A stretch of 64,000 nucleotides of DNA, taken from contig OX387182.1 in the NCBI GenBank assembly GCA_947561395.2, positions 48,415,949 to 48,479,948 of the forward strand, written 5' to 3'. The notes under the pieces are model-generated. The model saw only the letters and a program-made list of their open reading frames with translations. It had not been told where the DNA came from and did no database searches. Source of the DNA: Buxus sempervirens (lineage: Eukaryota; Streptophyta; Magnoliopsida; Buxales; Buxaceae). This document shows, one piece after another, positions 12,701 to 23,629 of the stretch. Every line of letters starts with the position of its first letter. Within the stretch, counting starts at the first letter, position 1. A program made the translations under genes and the position numbers.

Positions 12701-12967
12701 AGTCACACAGTCTTACTGATCTCCAATCTGGATCCATTGAAATACATCTTTGAGAAGCCGGTCTCCACTGGTAGGGTTGCTAGGTGGCAAGTCCTTTTAT
12801 CTGAGTATGACATTGTCTACACAACTAGAAAGGCGATAAAAGGGCAGGCCGTAGCAGATCACTTGGCAGAGCACCCCCTGCCAGACTACCAACCGCTCCT
12901 GACTCACTTTCCCGATGAAGATGTGATGTGTGCAGAATCCGTGGAGGGCACAGAGGAAACTAAGTAG
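9690..12967 (+). pseudogene. pol: pol: spacer, reverse transcriptase and RNase H
   Basis: The frame opens with a G-patch-like glycine motif (GLRAGDGLGKYKQG, about 9800-9840). A spacer of roughly 500 residues without clear domains follows, to about 11450. Reverse transcriptase then covers about 11480-12230, with the catalytic YVDD at 12074-12085 and the fingers motif VPKKDGKVRMCVDYRDLN. RNase H of the Ty3 type follows (GCVLGQHDEKG, then TVLEKTCCALVWA). A TGA at 12236 interrupts the frame between these domains, and a TAG at 12965 separates it from the second RNase H. The catalytic residues seen are intact. The spacer's job is unknown. Confidence 0.9.
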
Positions 12968-13621
12968 CAAATGTTCTTTGACGGGGCAGTCAATGTAAAT
13001 GGAAAGGGGATCGGAGCAGTGCTAATCTCCCCAGATGGTGTTCATCACCCGATAGCAGCGAAACTCCTGTTTGATTGCACTAGCAACATGGCCGAGTATG
13101 AAGCGTGTGTGTTAGGCCTGCGAGCAGCAATCGAGATGCATATACAAGAGCTAAAAGTATTTGGTGATTCAAGTCTTATCATCTATCAAGTGATGGGAGA
13201 CTGGAAGACCAGAGATGTGAAATTAGTGCCGTACCAAGAGCTGGTCAAGGAATTAGAAGAGGAATTTGAGAGCGTGACATTCGACTACATGCCACGAGAC
13301 GGGAACCGATTTGCAGATGCACTAGCCACACTGGCATCAATGGCCACCATCACAGATGATGCTTGGGTGCAACCATTAGAGATAGAACTTCGGCGCTACC
13401 CTGTGTACTGCTTCAGTATCGAGAAAAGCACACCCAGAGAAGATCCTTGGTACGCAGACATCGAGAGGTACATAAGTAACAGAATCCTGCCAGAAGGTGC
13501 CTCAGCTATAGAGAAGCGAACTATACAGAGGTTGGCAGGGCAATACTTCTACAGTGGAGGTAGGCTGTACAAGAAGTCATACAACGACTCTCTACTGCTA
13601 TGCGTCAGAGAAGCCGAAACG
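12968..13621 (+). pseudogene. Second, archaeal-type RNase H of pol
   Basis: Same frame as the upstream pol segment. Four acidic catalytic positions are visible in order: FFDGAVN (about 12974), NMAEYEAC, FGDSSLII and RDGNRFADAL (about 13295-13320). This extra domain, alongside the Ty3 RNase H, is the hallmark of the Tat lineage. The segment ends at TAG 13622. It would help degrade the RNA strand during reverse transcription. Confidence 0.88.
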
Positions 13622-14695
13622 TAGAGATTAATCGAGGAAGTCCATGGAGGGTTGTGCGGTGCACACATGAATGGGCACATGCTAGCAAGGAAGATTCTAA
13701 GGATGGGCTATTACTGGATGACCATGGAAGCAGACTGCTACGCTCATGTCAGAAAATGCCAGTTATGCCAGATTTATGCCGACAACATCCATGCACCACC
13801 GAATACGCTGTACTCCATGACGTCACCTTGGCCGTTCGCCATCTGGGGAATTGACATGATAGGCCAGGTTCATCCAATGGCTTCAAACGGGCATCAGTTC
13901 ATCTTAGTGGCAATTGACTATTTTACCAAGTGGGTAGAGGCCATGTCCTTCGTGAATGTCAAGAAGTCTCATGTGCTCAAGTTTATCAAAAACAATATAG
14001 CCTGTCGCTAAGGAGTTCCAGAAGCGATCATCACTGATAATGCAAAGAATCTGAATAATAAGGACATGGAAAAGATGTGTGAAGACCTGAAGACCAAACA
14101 TCTAAACTCCACGGCATACCGGCCCAAGATGAATGGGGCAGTAGAGGCTGCCAACAAGAATCTGAAGAAGATACTTGAGAAAATGGTAGTCACCTACAGA
14201 GACTGGCATGAGAAGCTGCCCTATGCACTGCATGCCTATCGGACGTCGATTAGGACATCAACCGGGGCAACCCCTTTTTCCCTGGTATATGGAATGGAAG
14301 CAGTCCTCCCAGTGGAAGCACAGATTCCGTCGCTCAGAATCCTAAAGGAAGCAGAGATCAGTGACGTCGAATGGGAAGAATCCAGATTTGACCAGTTGAG
14401 ATTATTGGATGAAAAGAGGATCAAGGCTTTGTGCCATGGCCAGCTCTATCAACAGAGAGTGGCGCGAGCCTACAACAGGAAAGTGAAGCCATGACAGTTC
14501 AAAGTGGGAGATCTGGTACTAAAGAGAATTTTTCCTCATCAAGAGGACAACCGTGGGAAATTCAAGCCAAACTACGAAGGGCCAGTCGTAGTCCACAAGG
14601 TTTTGTCCCGAGGAGCACTTATCCTGCAAGAGATGGACGGGGCAATTTTTCCTGAGCCGATAAATACGGACGCCGTCAAACTGTACTATGCCTAA
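13622..14695 (+). pseudogene. Integrase of pol, broken
   Basis: Continues in the same frame. An N-terminal zinc-binding region carries CGAHMNGHM and then RKCQLCQ (about 13655-13770). The core has acidic residues in GIDMIGQ (about 13853), IITDNA (about 14035) and GAVEAANKNLKK (about 14144), matching D, D and E. A C-terminal basic region has FKVGDLVLKRIFP and GAIFPEPINTDAVKLYY. Stops interrupt at 13622 (TAG), 14009 (TAA) and 14492 (TGA), and the final stop is at 14693. It would have inserted the cDNA into the genome. Confidence 0.9.
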
Positions 14696-16826
14696 GATCA
14701 TTCTGATTGGGAAATGAAGAGAGGCCATCCTTGACTCTCCTTTAAGACTGTAAATCCTTCCAAATACCTCAAATTCTCCCCTAGTTGAACAATTTTGAGC
14801 CTTGAAATTCTTTCAACCCATTGCAAGTGTTCTACACATAAAAGGGGCATTCCTGGTAAAGCAAAAAGAAACAGGGCATTCTGGCCCAGAAAAACCTCAA
14901 AAAGAAGAGAAATTGCAATAGAAAAAAAAAAGAAGAAAAAAAGAAAGAAGCACAGAAAATGGGGAAATGTTTACCCAGCAAAAATGTAGAGATACAAATA
15001 AGCCAGGATGTAAGTCCCACCAACAATAAAAGTAGCACACTTTGCAAACCCAAAAATTAAAGCTTTTTGAGCCGCTTATCCTTTCTTTCATAACCAAGAC
15101 CAAGCCTACGTTTCGTCCTATCTCTAAGACCTCTCGGATCCCGAAAAGAATGGTCAGGGCAAACAGTTAGGTCTGCATTCATCAGCAATGACGGAATTCA
15201 GAGTTTCCCAGAAAGGCTAGACACAGTGAAAACCCGAAAAAAGGGCGTTGTGTGGTTAGTCCAAAAAAAAAAAAAAAAAAAACCCGGTCACGTCTGGATT
15301 GAGCAGAGCAAGATGCAGAGGAGAGCGATGACAGTGGCAGACAGTAAACAAAGAAAATTGCATAGATCTGAGAGGTTCAGACCAGCAGGTTGCGCCTGAG
15401 TTAAAGGCTTCACAGTGGCCTGTGATGACGATCCTACTGAAAATACCAAGCACTCCAAGTCCTGTCTGACCATGGAAAATTGCTTTGATATTGCAAACAC
15501 AAGCACACACTAACACACCTGTCTTCTCTATAATTGTTCTGCTTAACTATTTGAGGCTCCGCATTGGGCTACTAACCTGAGTCGATAGTCTCTCAACCTT
15601 GGCAGAGGCCGCTTCTAGTTGCAATGGGCAAAAGGCTCAGAGCAAAGAAAATAAGAATGCTCTGCATTAATCCCTAGCTAGTCCAAGACTAACCCTCTTG
15701 TTCCCTTCATGACTTCATAGGTACAGCAAAAGTGGGATGACGGACGTCTTCTCCAAAAATCCCCAGTGAAATCCTTTCATCAGAAAGAGCATGATGCCTG
15801 GCTGGAATCCCCAGTAGAGTCCTCTCAAGCGAGTGATGCCTGACAATGAAAACTTCTCAAGCCTCGCCCAGTTTGAAGAGGCCGGCCTTGCGAAGGAGAG
15901 CCAGAAAGGGACAAAGAAAGCCAACTTCAATCCTCAGCAGAGTCTCTCGCACTCGACAAGGGCTTGAATAAGCATGAAGAACTCAAGCCCAGGCAAAAGG
16001 AAAACGCCGTATAAGGGAAAATGACAGCGTGAGGAATCCCCATTTATCCCTAGTGGAGCATCCTTCCCAGGGGGACTCCCACGCTCGCCAGTAACAAGGA
16101 TTGAATCAAAAGGAGAGGCGACGAGGAAAAGATTCCTTCCCAATCCCCAGCAACAGTCATACCAAGCTAGGGAGCCTCTCCAAGAGAACAAGCCAGCACT
16201 ACCAAAGAAGGGACAAGAAGACATGAAGAAGAATGAGCATAAATGAAGATATCATCGGGCAAGATGGCCCCTTTTGTAATTTTGATTTCACACTTTTGTA
16301 AATAGATTAAAGCAGGTGTGTGAGCTCCTCTGAGGCACTGGACAGTGCTGGAAGCACCTCCTCACCAACAGCAGCTCCTCCTCCATTCTTCCTTCATCTT
16401 TTCTTCATCTGGTCCACACCCTAACTCACCCCCTGGCCGTCAAAAGAAAGATAAGCTTCAAGTAAAAGACACAAAAGGGACCAGAAGTCTGAAGTCACCC
16501 AAAATCTTTAATGAAACAAACAAGAAGAAAAGAATATTGTCAAGTGTCTGGCATCAACGCCGAAACAGGTCGGCGAGCTCAAGCTCAATCTAATTTCTTT
16601 CAAACTTAAATCAAAGGCTGAAGAGTTGCCCTACAAAAACCCGAAAGAAAAGGGTAAGGAAACTCTGAAGCCAGGGAGCGACGCCACATGATTTGGCCGC
16701 TTCCCTCTCAAAATGAAAATTTCAAAGGACTTAGCTCGTTTTTTTTTAAACGATGTCGACAGAAATGCCAGGCGCAAAAACGAGATTCTTTTTCTCTTTG
16801 CCGTTCATCCACAAGGTGACTCCGGC
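14696..16826 (+). other. Untranslated 3' internal region
   Basis: About 2.1 kb between pol and the polypurine tract, without a credible ORF. It contains an A-rich stretch (14920-14950), an A homopolymer at about 15263-15281, and scattered recurrences of an AATCCCCAG-like phrase (15750-16160). No extra gene is recognised. Confidence 0.6.
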
Positions 16827-16835
16827 AAAGAGGGG
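16827..16835 (+). other. Polypurine tract
   Basis: AAAGAGGGG sits four bases before the TG that starts the 3' LTR at 16840. The position fits the plus-strand primer. Confidence 0.75.
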
Positions 16836-16949
16836 CAGCTGTAAGCACCTCATTTTTGCGCTCCCAAAAAGCCAGAAATGTAAAAAACTGGCCGAAAAGT
16901 CAAACCCTGAGGGGTGCAAAGTTGACCTTTTAATCAGATAAAATTTGGC

Positions 16950-17480
16950 CACCTTGATCTATCCCATTGGATAAAAAGAATCTCAACACGGTTCCAGCGC
17001 AACTGGGTTTGCAAGAATCGGAGTCCGGATAAAGGTTCTGCGGACGGTCAAACTTAAGGAAAAGCCAAGAGTTGACTTTTTCTCGATTTCCGTGCCAAAT
17101 ACCTTACTTTAGCCCAATGGATAGAGAATCCCGACACGGTTCCAGCGCAACTGGGTTTGCAGGAATCGGAGTCCGGATAAAGGTTCTGCGGGCGGTCAAA
17201 CTTAAGGAAAAGCCAAGAGTTGACTTTTCCTCGATTTCCGCACCAAATACCTTACTTTAGCCCAATGGATAGAGAATCCCGACACGATTCCAGCGCAACT
17301 GGGTTTGCAGGAATCCGAGTCCGGATGAAGGTTCTAAGGGCAGTCAAACTTAAGGGAAGGCCAAAAGTTGACTTTTTCTCAGAATCCGTGCCAAGTGTTT
17401 AGCTCCATGTCATTAAATAGAGGGCTCCGATACGAGTTTAACACAATTGAGTTTGCTCAAATCGGAGTTCGGATGAAGGA
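16950..17480 (+). repeat. 148-bp tandem repeats in U3
   Basis: ACACGGTTCCAGCGCAACTG recurs at 16986, 17134 and, with one change, 17282, a 148-base period. A degraded fourth unit follows near 17427. The array lies in U3, upstream of the palindrome cluster and TATA box. Confidence 0.9.
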
Positions 17481-17696
17481 GATATGATCTGTCGAAGTTT
17501 CCGAGCAGCAAAGCCGGAAATTGCACACGTGGCGCAGGAACTGCACACGTGGCAGCCAACGTAGCAAAATATCTCAGGGACTAAATCTTAAATATAAAAA
17601 TTTCGTACGGGCGATCCGTAGATATCCAAAAGGGTCAAATCGGTCGAATCAGTCGAATCGGTCACGTCGAAGGGCAAATCCGTAAATTTTCGATTT

Positions 17697-17945
17697 GTAT
17701 CCGGTCCCATATACCGGATACACTAGCTCCTCTTCATGGCCGGACTTGAAGGCCGGATACATAAAGATATTCGCGCGAAATTCGCGCCACTTGGCTGACA
17801 GATTCGCGGCGGCATTAAATTTTGAAATGATTAAGTCATGTATCCGGCCTGAGTTGCCGGATACAAAGGGAAGCCAGTGTATCCGGACTTGAAGTCCGGA
17901 TACGAAGAGGCCTTAGTGTATCCGGCCTGAGTTGCCGGATACATT
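17697..17945 (+). promoter_or_regulatory. Cluster of five TATCCGG palindromes upstream of the TATA box
   Basis: Inverted repeats of form GTATCCGG...CCGGATAC lie at about 17697-17724, 17739-17760, 17839-17865, 17877-17903 and 17918-17944. Bases beyond the common core differ (T, C or AC next to GG), but the opposite arm matches in each. The last ends 10 bases before the TATA box. Function unknown. Confidence 0.85.
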
Positions 17946-17953
17946 AAGTTGCC

Positions 17954-17960
17954 TATAAAT
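17954..17960 (+). promoter_or_regulatory. LTR TATA box
   Basis: TATAAAT within GCCTATAAATAGCC, followed by a pyrimidine-rich leader. This is the likely promoter of the retrotransposon RNA, so R would start about 30 bases downstream. Confidence 0.75.
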
Positions 17961-20742
17961 AGCCAACAGCAGCTCATATCCGGGGTTGGCTTTGCTTTTT
18001 TCTTTTCTCCTGCTCTCTTCTCTCACCTGCTCACCCTAAATCCCACCCTTTTCAACCCCCTTTTGCCTTCCACTACCATCCTTAGCCATCAAAAGCCACT
18101 TCAACCTTCCTTTCCATTCTCCATTTCACCCATACTCCAAGAAGAGAGGAAGGAGGAGCTGCTGTGCTCAAGAAAGGAGACCTACAGCTGCTGTCCAACT
18201 CCAAAGAGGTGCCTCCACCCCGCTCCCAGGTTTAAAAACCTCCAGGTAAGATTCCTAGTCACATTTGGATTAACATATATTAAAATTAGATTTTTCTATC
18301 ATTATTCCTCCTGTTTTCCTCTTGTTTGACATTAAGCACATGCATGGTGATGTAACCACATCTCTACCACCTTTCTCACAATATGCATGCACCCACAAGC
18401 ATGAAGGCTACGTAGGGATTGTTAGACAAGCACGGGAGTCTTATTTTAACGTACCTTTAGGTTCACTTAGTTGCTGTCCATAGGCTCACAGCAAGTTTGT
18501 TGAAAAGGGAGCTTGTTCCCTCTCTCGTTTGATTCTAATGTACCCCTTTAATAACCCCGATTTCCCTTCTCGATTCTCTTTTATCATTTTTGTCCTCTCA
18601 CTTTCTCTCATATTTTTTCTGAGCATATGTCGTCCTGTCATTGATGACTGCAGCTTTTGTATTGTTTGATGGATTTAGTTAAGGCCTTTGCATGCTCCAT
18701 GATCCCCTCACCCAACATGCTGTTCCTTATGTCTAAGCATGCCTTTATTTCTTTGATAATAACATGCTAGATGACAATGGCTATGTCTTTTCGACTGGAT
18801 GATCACTAAGGCCTTTGCATGCTCCACCACCCCCAAGTCCCCCCATGGTGTGAGACATGGGAAAAATCACCGGAATGATCATCCCTCCCGTCAACACATG
18901 GGCTCAACGCAAAAATTGGGAGAGTCGCCACCATTCATGATTTTGGGGTGAGAATGGACACCAAAGAGTTCAAAATAAGCAAAAAGTGAAAAAAGAAACA
19001 TTCTAGGATAAAAATAACCCTACTTGAAAATCAAATCCAAAGATGGGTAAGGGGATTAGATTATGAACGAGGGAAGGTGTTAGGCACCCCTATTCATCCA
19101 CATGAAGTGGTTTCCAAGTGTATGTTCATGCAAAAATAGAAAGCTTGCTAAAATCATAGAAAACCTTGAAAAAGGAACAATGTATGATATTTTCACATGA
19201 AGATCTAAATGGGTTTTAGATCCTCTCTTATGTCAATATCATTTCTGGAGTATTTCAAAAGATGGAAATCAAAGTAGAGGTTGCATAAAACCAAGTTAAA
19301 TCAAATCCGGAAAATTCGGTAAAAAGTATGCCATTTGCCTTGAAATCATTCAAATCCAATTCTAAATTGAACCAAACCAAATCCATTTGAAAGATTAGGG
19401 TAAATAAGAGTCTCATGCAAAATTTCACTTCATTCCGATGAAAAATCTAGGAGTTATGCTCCTTTGAAGTTGCTGCTGGGGATTTTTAAAAGTGGTAAGT
19501 GGGCAACTTTGGAAAATTGTCTAGAAACATCCACTACATAAAAGTCCCTGAAATTTGATGTGATTGAAGTCTGTATGGCCATCTTTCCAGAGAAACTAGC
19601 CTCATACAAAAATCCCTTTGGATGTGCCTTGGGTGGTCTCCCGAACAGGCCCCGAAGATCACAGATTTACCCAGAAAAGTACAAATGAACAGTTCTGAGT
19701 AAATCGGCTACCAATAATTCAAATGGGATCCAAAAATTATGAAACCAACTGGATTTGAAAATAGACTCATAAAGGAGTACTCAGAAACAAAAATCACTCG
19801 AATCGGACTTAAAACGAACACATGGCGGTCCGTCGAAGTGACAAGTTCTGTATTTGAACCTGAAATGTCCACTCAACTTCGACAGAGAGGTGTCAAAAAT
19901 ACGCTAGATAGAAATTTGTGAAATTTGGTGGACATAAACTAGACAGACTCACCTTTCCCATGGTTCTGGAATCGCCCCAAAATTCATCCGGATGTTGAAG
20001 TTATGGGCGTCCGAAGTAGGGGTACAGGTGCTGTCCAGTTAAGCCACTTTTGAAGAAAATCAAATCCGAAAATTTATAAAGTGTGTGAGATTCGTGTGAG
20101 ATGAATCCAAAACCTTTGAAAAACATTTAAAAACACTCCAGAATTTGATTGAGGCCATTTATTAGATATTTATCACAATGAATGTAATAAATCCCCAAAT
20201 ATGAGCCTATCCCGCCAAAATAGTGGTATGTATGTGCAAATGTAAAAAACCAAATAAGATCAATAGCATGCATACATATTCATCCGAATAGGGTTCTAAG
20301 ATAGCCTAGGGTTCCGTTCCATTATCGTTTCCCTCTGTTCTCTCTCCCCGTTAAACACGGTTCTTCAAGATAATCAAGGGTACTTTGAATATGAAACGGT
20401 TTACAATCAATCAAAAGGCCTTATGCTACATGGGTTCTAGCACTAGGGTCAATCCCCAGTCTCGTTTCTCCTAGATCCGCCTTCACGTTTTACGGCTAGG
20501 GGAGTCTTGAGATACTTTGAGCCGGGGAAGGATTTCCACTCATACAAACAAGGCTTTATTCTACAGAAAGGTAGAAGAAGAGATCTAGATCTAGGAATGT
20601 AAAGACAGAAAATAAAAAGAAAAGTTGAGGCTTACCTGAGTTCTGGAGGCGATTCCGCAGCGGTTTTCTTCTTCTCCTGGAGTTCTTCTTTGCGAGAATT
20701 CAAAACAAGAGTTGAGTGCCATTTGCTCAAGGAGGAGGCTCC

Positions 20743-20750
20743 TATTTATA
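20743..20750 (-). promoter_or_regulatory. TATA box of the nested solo LTR
   Basis: On the minus strand the sequence reads CCTATAAATAGG, closely like the TATA region of the host element at 17954. It supports the reverse orientation of the solo LTR. Confidence 0.65.
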
Positions 20751-20902
20751 GGCAAAGGCTAAGGTCATTGGTAGACACAACTTAATGTCTAGAACCCCTC
20801 CAACCTTAACCCTAAGGTCATTTCCGAGATTTCCCTTCATTTAATGAGGGACATGATGGTAAAAGTGAAAAGCTCTCGGAAAACCCTAATTTTGAGCAAA
20901 CT

Positions 20903-21052
20903 TAAGGTATCCGGTATGTCAGACCGGATAAAAAAGGGCCTTAAGGTATCCGATACATGGTACCGGATACACTAAGGCTCACATGTATCCGGTACGAGTA
21001 TCCGAATACGGGAAGGAGTACTTGTATCCGAATTGAGTATCCGGATACAGGT
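20903..21052 (-). promoter_or_regulatory. TATCCGG palindromes in the nested solo LTR
   Basis: Four inverted repeats of the GTATCCGG...CCGGATAC type lie at about 20903-20930, 20946-20970, 20985-21010 and 21024-21050. The first two have matching arms and the last two have one mismatch each. In the minus orientation they lie about 160 bases upstream of the TATA box, mirroring the arrangement in the host LTR. Confidence 0.8.
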
Positions 21053-22508
21053 AAAAGTTTATTTTCTTCAAATTCTGTGCTGGCTTTCCAGGAGATAATG
21101 ATTTTTGATGATTGTTTGTGCAATTTGGGGTGTCTACACATGGCTTTGCTGAAAAGTCCAAGAAGGAGAAGCCAAGGGAGGCTTCTCCCAAATCCGAACC
21201 AACGTGGGCCCTCACAGGGGCCCACGAGACCTCTAAGACCCCCTGGGAGCCCCTGGAATCCATCCCGAATGGCAAAAAGCCCAAAAAAGGCCATTCCAGG
21301 GTGATCCGGCAACTCAGGCCGGATCACCTGAGGCCTTAGCGTGTCTGGCCACCAAGGCCGGATAACCCATAGGCTCTCTGTATCCGGCCACTCTGGCCGG
21401 ATCACCTGTAGACCCTGTGTATCCGGTCTGAGTTACCGGATACACACAGAAATGTGTTTTTTGCACCTTTGTGATCTGTGGCCGAATTTTAGGGTAATTC
21501 AAAGTTAAACCAACTGAACCAACAGGGTTTCCGGGTCACCCGGAAACCCAACTTGGGACTTGGACCAACCGGTCTAACTTGGTACAATAGTGGGCCTTCC
21601 AATGGGGCCCACCAAGCCCAATGAACACCAAAGCATGCTAATTAAATAACCTAAGCAAGAGTGAACCAAACTAATCGGGTGGGCCAAACCCAATGCGGCC
21701 CACCCGTACCTTGATGTGTGGATTAAGTGCATGAACTGCCTGGTTTGGCCGAGACCATGGGCTAGGGCCTGTCGGGCCCGCTGAAGCCCGCCAACCGAAC
21801 CGAGTTAGGGTGCAAGCCCTAAGCTCCAAGGAACTGGGCTTTCAAGCCCAAAACTTGGATCACGGGCCCCAAGCCCAGTGACCAGCCCACTTTGGCAAAA
21901 CTAAATAAGATAACATAGAACTACTTGGCCACCATGTGGGCCCACCTGAGGGGCCCACAAACCAATCCGGCCCACCACTTGCATGAAAACCATTTAAGCT
22001 TCAAACTTGAACCTTAATAAAAAACCAACTCATTAACCAAAGCCCACAGGGCCTCCCAGGGCTAGACAGAGGCCCACCAAGGGCACACGGGCTTACCCAA
22101 GCCCACCAAGGATACCATGGGCCTTCCAACGGGGCCCGCCCAAACAGACCCAGATCACTTAAGGATAAAGCAAAGATAAAATCCATTAAAGGGGCCCACA
22201 CCACTCAGGTGGTCCCGCCAAGACCTAACAAAAATGCATGCTGGATTAGGAATCGGGTGAGATCCAAATGTGAGAAAGCTGACTCAAATGAGGGAACCCA
22301 CGGGACCCGTCATCCGACGGGGTGGATTGGGGTGTCTACGGACTTCCCCAGCCCGCAACCGAGAACCAACCTTAGAATCTCAAGTCGCAGACCCAAAGAA
22401 CCCTAATTAGACAAGATTAGGCACCCAGGTGTCCACCTGCACCCCATCAGGCGGTGGCGACTCAGAATTTACCCCGTGCCGCGTTTCCCACGCGCGCACA
22501 CCTTCCGC

Positions 22509-22650
22509 CTTCATATTTCGTTTTGTCTTCGCCTCTCACGGTCTCGCCTTCATATTTCGTTTTGTCTTCGCCTCTCGTGGTCTCTCCCTCTTCTTCCTAT
22601 TCGTTTTGTCTTCACCTCTTGCGGTCTCGCCTTCTTCTTCCTAATTTATT
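22509..22650 (+). repeat. Three imperfect tandem copies of about 40 bp
   Basis: A TTCGTTTTGTCTTC core recurs at about 22516, 22555 and 22599, with C/T-rich surroundings. It lies between the end of the retrotransposon and the 5' leader of the gene-like exon at 22974. Confidence 0.7.
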
Positions 22651-22973
22651 ATGGGTTTGTAACTTTTCTTTCTTTCTCTTTTTGTTAAGATTTTAATCTC
22701 TCGTTCCTCTCTGTCATGGTGAAGATAAGAAGAAGAAGGAGGAGGAGAACAGGAAGAGAAGAGTCACTTTTTGAAGATGTGATTGTTGATTGAACCGCGT
22801 CGCGTCAGCTCCAAGCAAGAAGTCGTTTTGTTCCCGGATTTTGTTTGAGAGAGAGAGAGCTCTGAAACTCTCGATTTCTTGATTTTCTTTCGTTTGAATT
22901 TCTGGGTTCTAGTTAATTTTTTCTGGGATTGGGGTATTGTGTATTGGGTCAGTTTGATTTGGTGTGTATTGAG

Positions 22974-23309
22974 ATGGCTTCGATTCAGAAACAAGAGGTT
23001 GAAGAAGACGACGACAGAGGAGGAGCTTCTAATGATCCGGGATGGAGTGGCGAAGAGGCGGTTAATGACCACGATGAAAATAGCGATAACAAGGAATCAT
23101 CTTGTGATCCACCGGAGCAAGAGCCTTCTGTGTCTGCTCCTTCGCAACCATCACAAGCAGTTCCTCTTGTATCTTTGAAGGAAGAGCCTGCGGAGACGGA
23201 CCCAAAAGCGGACGAAGCACCAACGTCTATTGGGGTTATGCCTGTGGCGATGCAGATGCAGATCCAGCGACCCAAGTTCATGCAAGGGTTCCCTTTGCGG
23301 TATTTTTGA
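22974..23309 (+). CDS. Unrecognised gene, probable first exon or truncated copy
   Basis: ATG at 22974 opens a frame of 111 codons ending at TGA 23307. The product is acidic and disordered: it begins MASIQKQEVEEDDDRGG, has many Ser, Glu and Pro, and ends RPKFMQGFPLRYF. A GA- and CT-rich leader of about 270 bases precedes it, as in plant 5' leaders. A possible splice donor, GCG/GTATTT, lies near 23298, so the frame could be a first exon. No downstream exon was found before repeats begin at about 23.6 kb. I do not recognise the family. The retrotransposon ends 474 bases upstream, within its likely promoter. Confidence 0.5.
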   Translation: MASIQKQEVEEDDDRGGASNDPGWSGEEAVNDHDENSDNKESSCDPPEQEPSVSAPSQPSQAVPLVSLKEEPAETDPKADEAPTSIGVMPVAMQMQIQRPKFMQGFPLRYF

Positions 23310-23484
23310 AAGGGAGATTTCAATGTTTTCTCCCAATTGGCTAGGGTTTGGGTTTTATTAACTTCTTAAATTGGATTGGATTGGGTTGGGTTTGGGTCTT
23401 ATTGGATCATATCAAATTGTCTTAAAAAAACAAGCACTATTTACGATTTATTAAGTTTTGTTCATAAAACCAGGAGCTGCCTCA

Positions 23485-23586
23485 ACATTTATTGGAATTA
23501 CCGAGTCATTGTATGAAAATTTAACCTAGGAAGCATCTTTTAAAGCTTTCACATTTATTGGAATTACCGAGTCATTGTATGAAAAT
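23485..23586 (+). repeat. Short direct repeat, 66-bp spacing
   Basis: ACATTTATTGGAATTACCGA and its continuation (about 36 bases) occur at 23485 and again at 23551. It looks like a local duplication. Confidence 0.8.
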
Positions 23587-23629
23587 GATATCTAATCATT
23601 TTTTGTTTGAAAAATATATATATATATAT

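Larger units (their letters stand above)
18849..21138 (-). mobile_element. Solo LTR nested in the 3' LTR (2290 bp)
   Basis: The insertion starts TGTGAGACAT and ends GTGTCTACA, flanked by CATGG at 18844-18848 and 21139-21143. The 5' LTR shows the same site unoccupied (106-115). Read on the minus strand it begins TGTAGACACCCC and has a TATA box (20743-20750). The motif GGGTGCCTAACACCTTCCC also lies on the minus strand, at about 19073-19091. It is therefore an LTR of another Tat/Ogre-like family in reverse orientation, left after LTR-LTR recombination. No internal domains are present. Confidence 0.93.
1..22500 (+). mobile_element. Tat/Ogre-type Ty3 LTR retrotransposon, 5' end cut by window
   Basis: One very large retrotransposon fills this stretch. 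Bases 1-1457 match the distal part of 16840-22500, so they are the two LTRs. The internal region (1458-16839) holds, in order, a primer-binding site, ORF1, two repeat arrays, gag, protease, reverse transcriptase, RNase H, a second archaeal-type RNase H, integrase and a polypurine tract. The second RNase H and the extra ORF before gag are known marks of the Tat/Ogre lineage. Removing the nested insertion gives LTRs of about 3.37 kb and a whole element near 22 kb. About 1.9 kb of the 5' LTR lies left of the window. The coding regions are broken by many stops, so this copy is not autonomous. Confidence 0.93.
16840..22500 (+). repeat. 3' LTR, interrupted by a solo LTR
   Basis: Starts TGTAAGCACC after the polypurine tract and ends in CGCGCGCACA at 22500, equivalent to the 5' LTR end at 1457. 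Without the nested insertion and its duplicated CATGG it is about 3366 bases long. A TATA box lies at 17954. The five bases after it, CCTTC, would be the target duplication, but the left flank is outside the window. Confidence 0.92.
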
